DNA from: Chitinophaga dinghuensis
GTDB lineage: Bacteria > Bacteroidota > Bacteroidia > Chitinophagales > Chitinophagaceae
Direction: 5' to 3'
NCBI RefSeq assembly: GCF_003259435.1
Contig: NZ_QLMA01000007.1
Location: 62,001 to 126,000, forward strand
DNA length: 64,000 bases
Shown: positions 51,948-61,182 of the stretch, one piece after another
Numbering within the stretch: the stretch's first letter is position 1
How the letters are laid out: each line of letters begins with the position of its first letter
Program-made: the position numbers and the translations under genes
Notes under the pieces: generated by a model
Told to the model about the DNA's origin: nothing
The model's database searches: none
Seen by the model: the letters and a program-made list of their open reading frames with translations, nothing else

Positions 51948-53186
51948 TTACTGGACTTTTAAAATTTCTGCTAATTGGGCTTTTACATTTTGTAATCCAG
52001 GGTTTAACTCAAGTGCCTGCCTGTAGCAAGTCACCGCTTTGGAGCGATCACCTTTTTTCAGGTATGTATCGCCTAACTGGCTATAGGCGGTGGCGGATGC
52101 AGGATAGTTTTGGGTGTTCATTTCCAGTAAACTTATTGCATTATCCAACGCTCCATACTCGGATATTAAATACATCGCTAAATTGCTGATGTTTACTTCT
52201 GGCGGTGTAATAGTATATCCATACCGTTGAGATAATTGCTGATAGTGTTGCTTTACATGTTTAGCATTCAAGGATTTCATATCTGTGAGTGGCAGATCCC
52301 ATTGCCTGAAAATGAACCGTAAAGCGTCATAATAGGCTTTTATAGGTTCCGTCATGTGCGTGTCTTCAGGATAACAAACATACTTATGGTCTAATCCCGA
52401 TATCTTTCTTTGAGTGATGATGGCGTCGAACTTTAAAAGATCGGTATGGAAGAATGATTCATTGCCTGATAATCCTTCGTTGGCATCACTATAAAAGATC
52501 ATTTTGTTAATTACCCGATCTTTTTTCAGCTTCTCATCAGCCAGACTAAGTAAATAGCCTTTATCCCACCAAAAGGACGGACTAATGGCTATATACGCCC
52601 CAAATAGATCTGGCTGCGTTAACAGGCAATTGATCGTAGTGATACCACCGAATGAATGTCCTGCAAAAATTTTAAAAGGTTCTGTTCTGTAGTGTAGGTC
52701 GATATATGGGATTAGTTCAGTACCAATGAACTTCAAAAAATTATTGCCGCCGCCGCTCGACTTATACCGGAAGTTTGCGCTGGTATCCGCTTTCCCTTCA
52801 TAGTCAAAAATACTCTTGGTAGGAGTAAGATCCCTTGTGCGATTGGTATTTGGAATACCGACTATAATCATTTCAGGCACGATATTTACATCCTGGCGAC
52901 TAAGATATTTGCAATATTCTGCCACTATGCTAAAATGATTATCCCCGTCCAATACATATAGTACAGGATAACGCTTATTGGGCTGTAAAGTATCTGCGGG
53001 CGGTACATAAATATAAATTTTCCGCTCTTCTCCCAAAACCTTAGATGAAAGCTTAATAATATCTGCCGAAATGGGGTTGAATACCGGATCAGTTTGAGCA
53101 ACCAGGCTTTTGGGTATGGATAATATTATGGAAATAAATATAATGTTATTGCTGAGATAACGCTTTAATAGATTGCTGAAAATCAT
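51948..53186 (-). CDS. Secreted alpha/beta-hydrolase (enterochelin-esterase-like) fused to TPR repeats
   Basis: A 412-residue exported esterase-type protein. After a signal peptide (IIFISIILSIPKSLVAQ) comes an Esterase/PF00756-like domain of about 260 residues. It shows RYPVLYVLDGDNHF, the nucleophile Ser in FAGHSFGG, a late acidic residue near YSDANEGLSG, and His in YPEDTHMT. The last ~90 residues form two TPR motifs (ATAYSQLGDTYLKKGDRSKAVTCYRQALEL). Related proteins hydrolyse esters of siderophores or acetylated sugars; the role here is open. The frame extends to 53303, but ATG 53186 starts a proper signal peptide. Confidence 0.87.
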   Translation of the reverse strand: MIFSNLLKRYLSNNIIFISIILSIPKSLVAQTDPVFNPISADIIKLSSKVLGEERKIYIYVPPADTLQPNKRYPVLYVLDGDNHFSIVAEYCKYLSRQDVNIVPEMIIVGIPNTNRTRDLTPTKSIFDYEGKADTSANFRYKSSGGGNNFLKFIGTELIPYIDLHYRTEPFKIFAGHSFGGITTINCLLTQPDLFGAYIAISPSFWWDKGYLLSLADEKLKKDRVINKMIFYSDANEGLSGNESFFHTDLLKFDAIITQRKISGLDHKYVCYPEDTHMTEPIKAYYDALRFIFRQWDLPLTDMKSLNAKHVKQHYQQLSQRYGYTITPPEVNISNLAMYLISEYGALDNAISLLEMNTQNYPASATAYSQLGDTYLKKGDRSKAVTCYRQALELNPGLQNVKAQLAEILKVQ

Positions 53187-53483
53187 GCTAATAAAGGATT
53201 GTAGTATGTCCGCAGATGTTGGCTTTTGCCGACCGTATTTGTATTCCGGAAACATGTGCCCCCAAATTCTCAACAGAAAGGAAATGTATTTATGGATCGG
53301 CATAAGCGCCTATTAAAAATATTATTTTTTAAGCGAATTGTTCTATTTGTAAGATAAATTAATCCTATTTCTGTCAGCTTCTTCCCTGAATTTAATTCCC
53401 CATTTCCTTGCCACCTGAACAAAATGAACAGGCTTCTCCTGGAAACTTCCCGTATTTTCATTCTTCACTCAACCCCCTAAAAT

Positions 53484-54053
53484 ATGACCATATTCACCTG
53501 GGCTACCATCGCCAGCTGGGTATTATTCTGTAGCTACTGGATACTCCTCCGCAATAAAACCAGCAAAAATGTGCGTGAACGCACTGTCAGACAACGTTAC
53601 CTTGGTCCTCTGGGCTATGTAGTAATCTTTGGATTACTCTATCTTCCTCTTTTTGTATCGGGTGGCTTTTTCGGACGTATCCTACCTTCAAATGCCCTGT
53701 TACAAGGAATAGGGGCAACATTATGTATGGCTGGCATTGGCATTTGTATATGGGCGCGCACCGTATTGGGGCGAAACTGGAGTGGGGGCGTGACAGAGAA
53801 ACATGGACATGAGCTGGTGGTAAAGGGGCCTTACCGGCTGGTGAGGCATCCTATATATTCCGGCTTCCTCACTGCTTTAGCGGGTACCTGTATGGTGACT
53901 GGAGGCCTGGCCGCCATGGTAATTACTTTCATCTACACATTGGCATTATCCAGGAAGTTAAACAGTGAAGAGGCCCTGTTGAAAGACCTTTTTCCAGGTA
54001 CCTACGAGGTCTATCAGCAACAAACACAGAAACTGATCCCTTTTATATGGTAA
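53484..54053 (+). CDS. Isoprenylcysteine carboxyl methyltransferase-like membrane protein
   Basis: A 189-residue inner-membrane protein with about four or five helices and the ICMT/PEMT-type C-terminal signature: GPYRLVRHPIYSGFL and the acidic EEALLKDLFPGTYEVYQQ. Family members methylate lipids or small molecules using S-adenosylmethionine bound near the C terminus. In bacteria the substrate is usually unknown, since prenylated proteins are absent. It stands alone; an intrinsic terminator follows the stop. Confidence 0.85.
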   Translation: MTIFTWATIASWVLFCSYWILLRNKTSKNVRERTVRQRYLGPLGYVVIFGLLYLPLFVSGGFFGRILPSNALLQGIGATLCMAGIGICIWARTVLGRNWSGGVTEKHGHELVVKGPYRLVRHPIYSGFLTALAGTCMVTGGLAAMVITFIYTLALSRKLNSEEALLKDLFPGTYEVYQQQTQKLIPFIW

Positions 54054-54075
54054 AAAAATATCATTATAATGGATG

Positions 54076-54109
54076 AAACCCTGCGCTAGTCGCAGGGTTT
54101 TGTCTTTCT
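54076..54109 (+). terminator. Intrinsic terminator of the ICMT-like gene
   Basis: A perfect 10-bp stem (AAACCCTGCG with CGCAGGGTTT), a 5-base loop and a T-rich tail. It separates the ICMT-like gene from the utilisation locus. Confidence 0.85.
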
Positions 54110-54207
54110 TAAATGCTATCTCATTGTTGCTTAATCTTTTTGTTACCATTTCTGGTATCGATATAAAATCTCGGATTATTTTTATATCCTTGTGAACTTT
54201 CAATCGC

Positions 54208-54789
54208 ATGAACCGGTATTCGCAACAATCTGACGCACAGTTAATGATGTCCTTGCGCGAAGGCGACAATACCGCTTTTACTGAATTGTATAACCGTTTC
54301 TGGCGCCAGCTGCTGGCGATTGCCTATCATCATAGCGGCGATAAAGTGCTGGCCGAAGAAATAGTCCAGGAGGTATTTATTAGCCTCTGGAATCGCCGCA
54401 ATGAGCTCTATGTCGATAATGTGGCAGCCTACCTTGCTACTGCCATCAGATTGTCTGTTTTCAAGCAATATGCCAAGGAAAAGAGAAGGAGCCAGATCAG
54501 AGAACAGATCGCTGATCCGGCAAACCAGCGTTGGGACGAAGAACAGATCTATATCAGATTCCAACAACAATATATCCAGGGTATCATTGAATCTTTGCCA
54601 GAGAAATGCCGGCTGGTATTCAAACTGAGCAGGGAAGAAGGACTCAGTATCCCAGAAATAGCCCAGCGAATGGGAATCGCCGAAAAAACGGCGGAAGCGC
54701 ATCTCACCAAAGCCTTAAAGGAACTGCGACTTAAACTAAACCGCCCTTATTTGTGGGCCATTTTGCTCTCCGAAATTTTCCGCCCTTAA
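54208..54789 (+). CDS. ECF sigma-70 factor of the SusCD-linked sigma/FecR switch
   Basis: A 193-residue ECF sigma factor of the type that expands in Bacteroidota. Region 2 is at about 25-90 (YNRFWRQLLAIAYHHSG, EEIVQEVFISLWNRR) and region 4 at about 125-180 (LPEKCRLVFKLSREEGLSIPEIAQRMGIAEKTAEAHLTKAL). It lies just ahead of a fecR gene (85-base gap) and a SusC with an STN domain. The usual model is that substrate bound by SusC releases the sigma factor through FecR to switch on the locus. A near-consensus TATCCTTG lies about 23 bases before the ATG. Confidence 0.92.
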   Translation: MNRYSQQSDAQLMMSLREGDNTAFTELYNRFWRQLLAIAYHHSGDKVLAEEIVQEVFISLWNRRNELYVDNVAAYLATAIRLSVFKQYAKEKRRSQIREQIADPANQRWDEEQIYIRFQQQYIQGIIESLPEKCRLVFKLSREEGLSIPEIAQRMGIAEKTAEAHLTKALKELRLKLNRPYLWAILLSEIFRP

Positions 54790-54873
54790 AATTTTCTCAA
54801 AAAAATTATCTGGAGTACTAAGGGTAAATCCTCAGTTGCGGTACATATCTGTATAACGCATAAAATCTATACG

Positions 54874-56034
54874 TTGAACGACTATATCTATCAACTGATC
54901 GAAAAGTACCTCCATGGTACTATTTCGATGTCCGAAGAAGCAGAACTGATGGCCTGGTATAAGGAGCGCAACGAGGCAGACGTAGCATGGGTCTCTGACA
55001 ATCCAAATGAGGAAGAACACGTGCGCCTGCGCATGCTGCACCAGATCCAACAGCAGATTGCTGCGCCACAAACTGTAACAGTGATGCATAAACGCCGCTG
55101 GTACTATTGGGCTGCCGCTGCTGTAGTGCTCCTGGCTGCCGGAATCGCTACCTACCTGTACTCGCCATCATCGCACCATCAGCATAAGCAAGAAACCATC
55201 GCACAGGCATCTAAAGAAATTCTGCCTGGTAGCAACAAAGCCGTATTGATTTTAGCCAACGGAGATAAGGTAATATTGGAAGATGCCAACAATGGAATCA
55301 TCTCTCAACAAGGCAATGTGGCCGTCAATAAAACGGATAGCGGCAGCTTGTTGTATAATGGCAACCAACCTTCCGACGGTACTGTATACAACACCTTGAA
55401 TACGCCTTATGGTGGCCAGTTCTGTATCACTTTGCAAGATGGAACCAAAGTATGGCTGAATGCAGGATCATCCTTACATTATCCTACCGCTTTTCCGAAA
55501 GGGGAAAGAAATGTGACCCTTTCCGGTGAGGCCTATTTTGAAGTGGCACAAGATGTAACCAGACCGTTCAATGTGAACGTTGCTACAACCTCCGGAAAGC
55601 CAATGAGCATAAGGGTTTTAGGCACCCATTTTAATATTAATGCCTATCCTGAAGAGAAGAAAAACTTTGTCACGTTACTGGAGGGAGCTGTAAAAGTAGC
55701 TTATGATCAGACCAGTGCATTACTGGTACCCGGTAAGGTGGCTATACTGAACAAAGCTTCCGGACAGCTTCAAACAAAAGATACCGATACAGACGCCGCT
55801 ACGGCATGGAAAAATGGTTATTTCTTTTTTGATAATGAAAATATAGAAAGCATCATGCGACAGATAAGTCGCTGGTATGATGTGGAAGTCCGCTATGAAG
55901 GCAATGTTTCGGGAAAAGCATTTGCCGGTAGCCTCTCCCGTACTAAAGATGTAACAGATGTATTACGTATGCTGGAATTAACCGGAACTATTCACTTTAA
56001 AATAGAAGGAAGGAGGATCACCGTTATGCCATAG
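54874..56034 (+). CDS. FecR-family anti-sigma factor
   Basis: A 386-residue inner-membrane regulator starting at a TTG (54874); no ATG lies in frame nearby, and MNDYIYQLIEKYL is the usual N terminus of the family. It has a cytoplasmic helical part (about 1-70), one membrane helix (about 74-94, YYWAAAAVVLLAAGIATYLY), a periplasmic FecR domain (about 110-285, with TLNTPYGGQFCITLQDGTKVWLNAGSSL) and a C-terminal DUF4974 domain (VTDVLRMLELTGTIHFKIEGRRI). It holds its ECF factor until contacted by the STN domain of SusC. Confidence 0.92.
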   Translation: MNDYIYQLIEKYLHGTISMSEEAELMAWYKERNEADVAWVSDNPNEEEHVRLRMLHQIQQQIAAPQTVTVMHKRRWYYWAAAAVVLLAAGIATYLYSPSSHHQHKQETIAQASKEILPGSNKAVLILANGDKVILEDANNGIISQQGNVAVNKTDSGSLLYNGNQPSDGTVYNTLNTPYGGQFCITLQDGTKVWLNAGSSLHYPTAFPKGERNVTLSGEAYFEVAQDVTRPFNVNVATTSGKPMSIRVLGTHFNINAYPEEKKNFVTLLEGAVKVAYDQTSALLVPGKVAILNKASGQLQTKDTDTDAATAWKNGYFFFDNENIESIMRQISRWYDVEVRYEGNVSGKAFAGSLSRTKDVTDVLRMLELTGTIHFKIEGRRITVMP

Positions 56035-56067
56035 ACCATCCGCAAAACAGTGGTACGGTAAAAAACA

Positions 56068-56093
56068 ACCGGAAGTGCGGGAACACTTCCGGT
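56068..56093 (+). other. Hairpin between fecR and susC
   Basis: ACCGGAAGTG, a 6-base loop and CACTTCCGGT make a perfect 10-bp stem 34 bases after the fecR stop and about 75 before susC. No T-run follows, so it may mark RNA processing or partial termination that lets SusC be made at a different level. Confidence 0.5.
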
Positions 56094-56168
56094 ACTGTCA
56101 GCGCTTACCCTGTGAAATCCACTTTGCAAACGTCATCCACATTTAATAAACACTAACAATCAAATGTA

Positions 56169-59100
56169 ATGAAATTTTACATACCTGACGTGTGCCAGGT
56201 AATGACCGGCACTACGCGCAAAAAAATCCTGTTGATTATGAAACTCACCGTTGTTTTAATGATCGCAGCGTTAATGGAAGTCAGCGCCTCCAGCTATGCT
56301 CAGAAGGTAACTTTATCGGCCAGACAAATCTCACTACAGGAAGTTTTCCGTCAGATACGCAAACAAACCGGATATAATGTGCTGTGGGATGTCGATATTT
56401 TAAAAGATGCCAGACCAGTGGCCCTACAGGTTACCAACGCCTCTGTAGAAGACGTACTGGGAAAAGCTTTTGCCAATCAGCCATTTACCTATACCATCCG
56501 GGAGCGTAACATCGTGATTACACGCCTGCCGGAAGAAATTGCAGTCGCCGTAACTATCAAAGGACGCATTACCGATATCAACCGGCAACCCTTGCCGGGA
56601 GTGGCAGTGCGACTCAAAAACTCCCAACTGGGAACAATCTCCCAGCCAGATGGTAGCTACACACTGAATATTCCGGAAGCCACTGGGGTACTCACTTTTA
56701 CCTATATGGGCTACACGCCGCAGGAAGTACCCATCGATGGACGTACTGTTATCAATATACAGCTGGAACAAACCTCTTCACAACTGACAGAAGTAGTGGT
56801 GGCGTATGGTAAACAAAAAACACGCGATGTAGTAGGCGCTCTGGCTACCGTTTCCGCGTCTACCGTCAAAGACCAGCCTACAGGCACTTTCCTGGAACGA
56901 CTTCCAGGCAAACTGCCAGGGGCACAGGTGGTACAAACCACCGGCAGACCAGGACAAGGTATGGACATCCGTATCCGCGGCGCCTCCTCGCTGACTTCCA
57001 GCGTCAGACCGTTGGTAGTAATAGACGGACAACCCATGGTTGGAAGTCCTGATAATCTCAATAATATCAATCCGGATGAAATTGAAACGTTTACGGTATT
57101 GAAAGATGCGGCTTCTACTGCCTTGTATGGCTCCCGTGCAGCGAATGGGGTAGTCCTGATTACCACCAAAAGAGGAAAAGCCGGCGATACAAAAATTGAT
57201 TTTAACTCCTACTACGGCACGGCCTCTATGATGCGGGAGCTGATACCTCCTGTCATGAATGCCCACCAACTGGCCACTTACATGAAAGGGTTTTATGAAG
57301 ATAAAATCAAGTATGAAGGATATACTGGCGGTATTCCTGCAGTATACCAAAACCCGGATCAATACGGAGAAGGGACAGACTGGTACAGCGTGCTGACAAG
57401 AAACGCGCCAGTACAGAACTACAGCATTGCTATCAGTACCGGCAATGAAAAAGCGGCGTACAGTATTGTGGGCGGATATTTCGATCAACAAGGAATTCTG
57501 GTGAATACCGGCTACAAACGTTTTTCACTGCGTATGAACGGAGATTTTAATCCGGGCAAACGGGTGAAAATTGGCGTAGGTATTGCTCCCTCTCTGCAAC
57601 TGGAACATAACAACCGGCAGGGAACTGGCTTCAACGTAGATGGACAGCGTGCCATCTTCGCTTCCGCCGCCATGATCCCTACCATGGGATCTCCTTATAA
57701 TCCGGATGGCAGTCTGGCATTAGGTATCACCGGCTTTACCAATCAATTCGTATGGGCGAACCCGTTACGACAGCTGCTCGAAGTGAAAGATGATGCTAAC
57801 CGCCTGCGCGTCCTGGCCAATGTATTTGCCGAAATTAAAATTACGGACCATCTCACTTTCCGCACTGCTGGGAGTACAGATCTCGGTAGCATGAGTAGAA
57901 ACAGATTCATCCCATCTACTTCTATGGGTGGTTTTAATGCGGTGCCTATGGAGAATCCGCCGCCAGGAAATAACTCGGCCTTAGGTGAAACCTTACTGAA
58001 TAATGATTTCTCCTGGCTGAATGAAAATACCCTGAACTACAATCCTCAGTTAGGAAAAGGACATTCTCTCAATTTACTAGGCGGCTTCACTTTGCAACGC
58101 AACACCGGTTTTGCCAGCGATATGGTAGGCCGCGATTATCCGGATAACAGCATTCCTTATTTAAGTGCCGCAACGCGCATCACCACCAATACTTCCAGCT
58201 TCAACGCCTGGTCAATGATGTCGTTCCTGGGCCGCGCCAACTATAGCTATAAAGACCGCTATATGATCCAGGCTACCCTCCGCAGAGATGGTTCCTCCCG
58301 CTTCGGCGCCAACAACAAATGGGGTACCTTCCCCAGTATAGGCGCAGGCTGGATTATAAGCGATGAATCGTTTTTGAAAGATATTTCTTATCTGAGTCTG
58401 CTGAAAGTACGCGCTACCTATGGTTTAACCGGTATGGCAGAAATTGGGAACTACACTACTACTGCCGGTATAGGCAACGCCAACTACACTTTTTCTACCG
58501 GACTTGCCGGCGGAAAGGTGCAGTCCCGGCTAGGTAACCAGAACCTCGCCTGGGAACGTAACAAACAGTTTGACGCGGGTATCGATATCGGTTTATTCGA
58601 TGGCCGTGTAAATGTTTCCTATGATTACTACAACAAACTGACATCAGGACTGCTGTTTGTTGTTCCAGTGCCGCAATCCTCCGGCTTCTCTACCATCCAG
58701 GACAATCTCGGCGATATCAGGCAATGGGGACACGAGATCATATTAAGTACAAAGAACCTGGTAGGTCAACTGAAATGGAATACCGATTTCAACATCTCTT
58801 TTAACAGGAATATCGTGGAGCGCATTGGTCTCAATAATATCTCTTTCGCTGATAATCCTACCACTACTTTATCCGAATTTACGGACTATCGTACGTTAGT
58901 GGGCAAGCCTGTAGGACAATTTTACGGTTATGTTTTCGATGGTATCTTCAAAACGCAAGCTGAGGTAGACGCAGGTCCTAAATACTATGGAACCGGTACT
59001 ACCACTACTTCCCAGATCGGAACGGTACGATTTAAAGATATGAACGGCGATGGTAAAATTACTTTCCCTGAAGATCAGACCGTGATCGGGGATCCTAATC

Positions 59101-59600
59101 CTAAATTCATTTTCGGTTTCACCAATACCTTTGCCTACAGGAACTTTGATCTTAGTATAGCCATGTCCGGTACCTATGGCAATAAACTGAAGAATGGTAT
59201 GCAGGAAAGTACCTACAACCTGGACGGCGTTTTTAACGGACCACCGGAACTGCTGGACCGCTGGCGTTCTCCGGAGAATCCTGGCAACGGAAGAGTAGCC
59301 CGGACACTAGCCGGAACAACAGTCGCTTATCGTACAGATAATACGCTGTTTATCCATGATGCTTCCCATCTCACCATCAACAATATCACCTTAGGGTATA
59401 GTATAAGGAAATTTAAAACGCCATTTATCAAGAGCCTGAGAGTATACGCATCTGCACAGAATGTATACATCTTCACCAGCTACCCGGGTAATCCTGAAGT
59501 AAGCGCCGGCGGTCTATCCCTTGTAACACAGCAGGGGCAAGACCTTGGAGCATACCCGCTGCAAAGAACATTTACGTTTGGCTTTAACCTTGGCCTCTAA
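56169..59600 (+). CDS. SusC/RagA TonB-dependent outer-membrane transporter with STN domain
   Basis: A 1143-residue glycan importer. After a long signal sequence (cut near SASSYAQ) come: the secretin/TonB short N-terminal (STN) domain at about 55-115 (SLQEVFRQIRKQTGYNV, ASVEDVLGKAF), which signals to FecR; a carboxypeptidase-regulatory-like domain at about 128-205 (GRITDINRQPLPGVAVRLKN); the SusC/RagA box VVVAYGKQKTRDVVGAL; the plug (VVIDGQPMVGS, ALYGSRAANGVVLITTKRG); and the beta barrel. It would work with the SusD lipoprotein encoded 12 bases downstream. Substrate inferred from the GH20 gene at the end: an N-acetylhexosamine glycan. Confidence 0.95.
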   Translation: MKFYIPDVCQVMTGTTRKKILLIMKLTVVLMIAALMEVSASSYAQKVTLSARQISLQEVFRQIRKQTGYNVLWDVDILKDARPVALQVTNASVEDVLGKAFANQPFTYTIRERNIVITRLPEEIAVAVTIKGRITDINRQPLPGVAVRLKNSQLGTISQPDGSYTLNIPEATGVLTFTYMGYTPQEVPIDGRTVINIQLEQTSSQLTEVVVAYGKQKTRDVVGALATVSASTVKDQPTGTFLERLPGKLPGAQVVQTTGRPGQGMDIRIRGASSLTSSVRPLVVIDGQPMVGSPDNLNNINPDEIETFTVLKDAASTALYGSRAANGVVLITTKRGKAGDTKIDFNSYYGTASMMRELIPPVMNAHQLATYMKGFYEDKIKYEGYTGGIPAVYQNPDQYGEGTDWYSVLTRNAPVQNYSIAISTGNEKAAYSIVGGYFDQQGILVNTGYKRFSLRMNGDFNPGKRVKIGVGIAPSLQLEHNNRQGTGFNVDGQRAIFASAAMIPTMGSPYNPDGSLALGITGFTNQFVWANPLRQLLEVKDDANRLRVLANVFAEIKITDHLTFRTAGSTDLGSMSRNRFIPSTSMGGFNAVPMENPPPGNNSALGETLLNNDFSWLNENTLNYNPQLGKGHSLNLLGGFTLQRNTGFASDMVGRDYPDNSIPYLSAATRITTNTSSFNAWSMMSFLGRANYSYKDRYMIQATLRRDGSSRFGANNKWGTFPSIGAGWIISDESFLKDISYLSLLKVRATYGLTGMAEIGNYTTTAGIGNANYTFSTGLAGGKVQSRLGNQNLAWERNKQFDAGIDIGLFDGRVNVSYDYYNKLTSGLLFVVPVPQSSGFSTIQDNLGDIRQWGHEIILSTKNLVGQLKWNTDFNISFNRNIVERIGLNNISFADNPTTTLSEFTDYRTLVGKPVGQFYGYVFDGIFKTQAEVDAGPKYYGTGTTTTSQIGTVRFKDMNGDGKITFPEDQTVIGDPNPKFIFGFTNTFAYRNFDLSIAMSGTYGNKLKNGMQESTYNLDGVFNGPPELLDRWRSPENPGNGRVARTLAGTTVAYRTDNTLFIHDASHLTINNITLGYSIRKFKTPFIKSLRVYASAQNVYIFTSYPGNPEVSAGGLSLVTQQGQDLGAYPLQRTFTFGFNLGL

Positions 59601-59612
59601 AATCAGCAAGAA

Positions 59613-61169
59613 ATGAGAAAGATTTTCTGTTTAATAATAGTGATCATAAGCTTGACAGCAATTTCCTGTAAAAAGTTTTTGAACGAAACGGATCCCAATA
59701 GCATTAACCTGAACAACTATTTCAAAACGCAGAGCGATTTTGATCTGGCAGTGAATGGCGCATACAACCAACTCCGGGGTTTGTATAATAATAAGTCGGC
59801 ATGGACAATGGGGGAGATGCGTTCCGACAATACGCATTATGACTATAAATCTTCAGATCAGGCGGTAGCTACCACGAACCGTTGCGCAGTGGCCGATTTC
59901 CTGGATGATAAATACAATAATCAGACGCCTGCCAAATGGAACGCTGGTTTCAATGCTATATCTGCAGTAAATACTATCCTCGATCATATAGATGATATCA
60001 AACTTACAGATGCCAGTCGCAATGCTATTATAGGTCAGTCGAAGTTTATCCGTGCCCTCTCTTATTTTGATCTGGTGCGCTTTTATGGCGGACTACCTAT
60101 TTATAAGCATGCCCCGCTTACCCGGGAGGAAACTTATATTCCACGTTCTTCCGTACAGGAAGTCTATGACCTGATCATAGCCGATGCCACAGATGCAGCT
60201 GCCAAGTTAGATGCACCGACATTTCCTCAAACAGGGCGTGCCACCAAAGGAGCGGCACTGACCCTGTTGGGAGATGTTTATCTCACCTTAAAAAAATACG
60301 ACCTGGCGGAAAATGCATTGAAACAAGTGACGGCTATGGGATATACGCTTTTTCCAAACTACGGAGATGCGTTCGCGTTAGTTAACAAGAATGGCCGTGA
60401 ATCAGTATTTGAAATTCAGTTTAATACTGCTTTGTCTGTGCCACAGGCCAATACAGATGCGTCTGTATATAATTTCCTGCCACGTATGGCCAATACTACC
60501 GTGGTTACAGGCATAAATTATAATAACATTACCACTGTTGGCGGCTACAATACGCCTACCCAGGATCTGATCAGCGCCTATGAGTCTGGCGATCTTCGCC
60601 TGGATGCATCCATTGGTATTGCGGAAGGAACATTTAATGCGACAGATGATTTTACTGCCACAGCGGTAAAGTCGGCAGTGAACTATACCGCGCCTGCCGG
60701 CAAAACAGGAAGACCTTTTCCTAAAAAGTTCCTGCATGCACATACTATCGGTAACCAGACAAACGACGACTGGCCGGTATACCGTTACTCGGAAGTATTA
60801 CTCTTGCTCGCTGAAAGTCTGATCCTGCAAGGAAAAGGTGGCGAAGCGCTCACTTATCTGAACCAGGTAAGAACCCGCGCATTTGGCGATGCAACACATA
60901 ACATCACAACAACCGATCAGGCAACATTACAAACAATTATTTTAAAGGAGAGAAGAGTGGAACTGGCTTTTGAAAACAAACGCTGGCTGGATCTGGTGCG
61001 TACAGGCAATGCTGTAGCAGTGATGACGGCCTTCGGTATCAAACAGAAAGCAATGTATAGTTATCTGCAACCAGGAAGTTATAATGTGACAGAGAACAGA
61101 TTGTTGTTCCCTATTCCTAATGCAGAAATATTGCTGAACGACAAGCTTACCCCCAATCCGGGATACTAA
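59613..61169 (+). CDS. SusD/RagB-family substrate-binding lipoprotein
   Basis: A 518-residue surface lipoprotein (signal ending SLTAISC; lipid Cys about 19) that closes over the SusC barrel and binds glycan. The SusD family shows in NETDPNSINLNNYFKTQSDFDLAVNGAYNQL, the helical TPR-like region FIRALSYFDLVRFYGGLPIY, and the end ERRVELAFENKRWLDLVRTG with LFPIPNAEILLNDKLTPNPGY. The gene starts 12 bases after susC and ends 13 bases before the next lipoprotein gene, a compact operon. Confidence 0.95.
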   Translation: MRKIFCLIIVIISLTAISCKKFLNETDPNSINLNNYFKTQSDFDLAVNGAYNQLRGLYNNKSAWTMGEMRSDNTHYDYKSSDQAVATTNRCAVADFLDDKYNNQTPAKWNAGFNAISAVNTILDHIDDIKLTDASRNAIIGQSKFIRALSYFDLVRFYGGLPIYKHAPLTREETYIPRSSVQEVYDLIIADATDAAAKLDAPTFPQTGRATKGAALTLLGDVYLTLKKYDLAENALKQVTAMGYTLFPNYGDAFALVNKNGRESVFEIQFNTALSVPQANTDASVYNFLPRMANTTVVTGINYNNITTVGGYNTPTQDLISAYESGDLRLDASIGIAEGTFNATDDFTATAVKSAVNYTAPAGKTGRPFPKKFLHAHTIGNQTNDDWPVYRYSEVLLLLAESLILQGKGGEALTYLNQVRTRAFGDATHNITTTDQATLQTIILKERRVELAFENKRWLDLVRTGNAVAVMTAFGIKQKAMYSYLQPGSYNVTENRLLFPIPNAEILLNDKLTPNPGY

Positions 61170-61182
61170 CTAAAAACTCACC

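Noticed and set aside
56778..57491. A long antisense frame (237 codons) across susC
   Set aside because: Shadow of the SusC coding frame; no promoter, no family.
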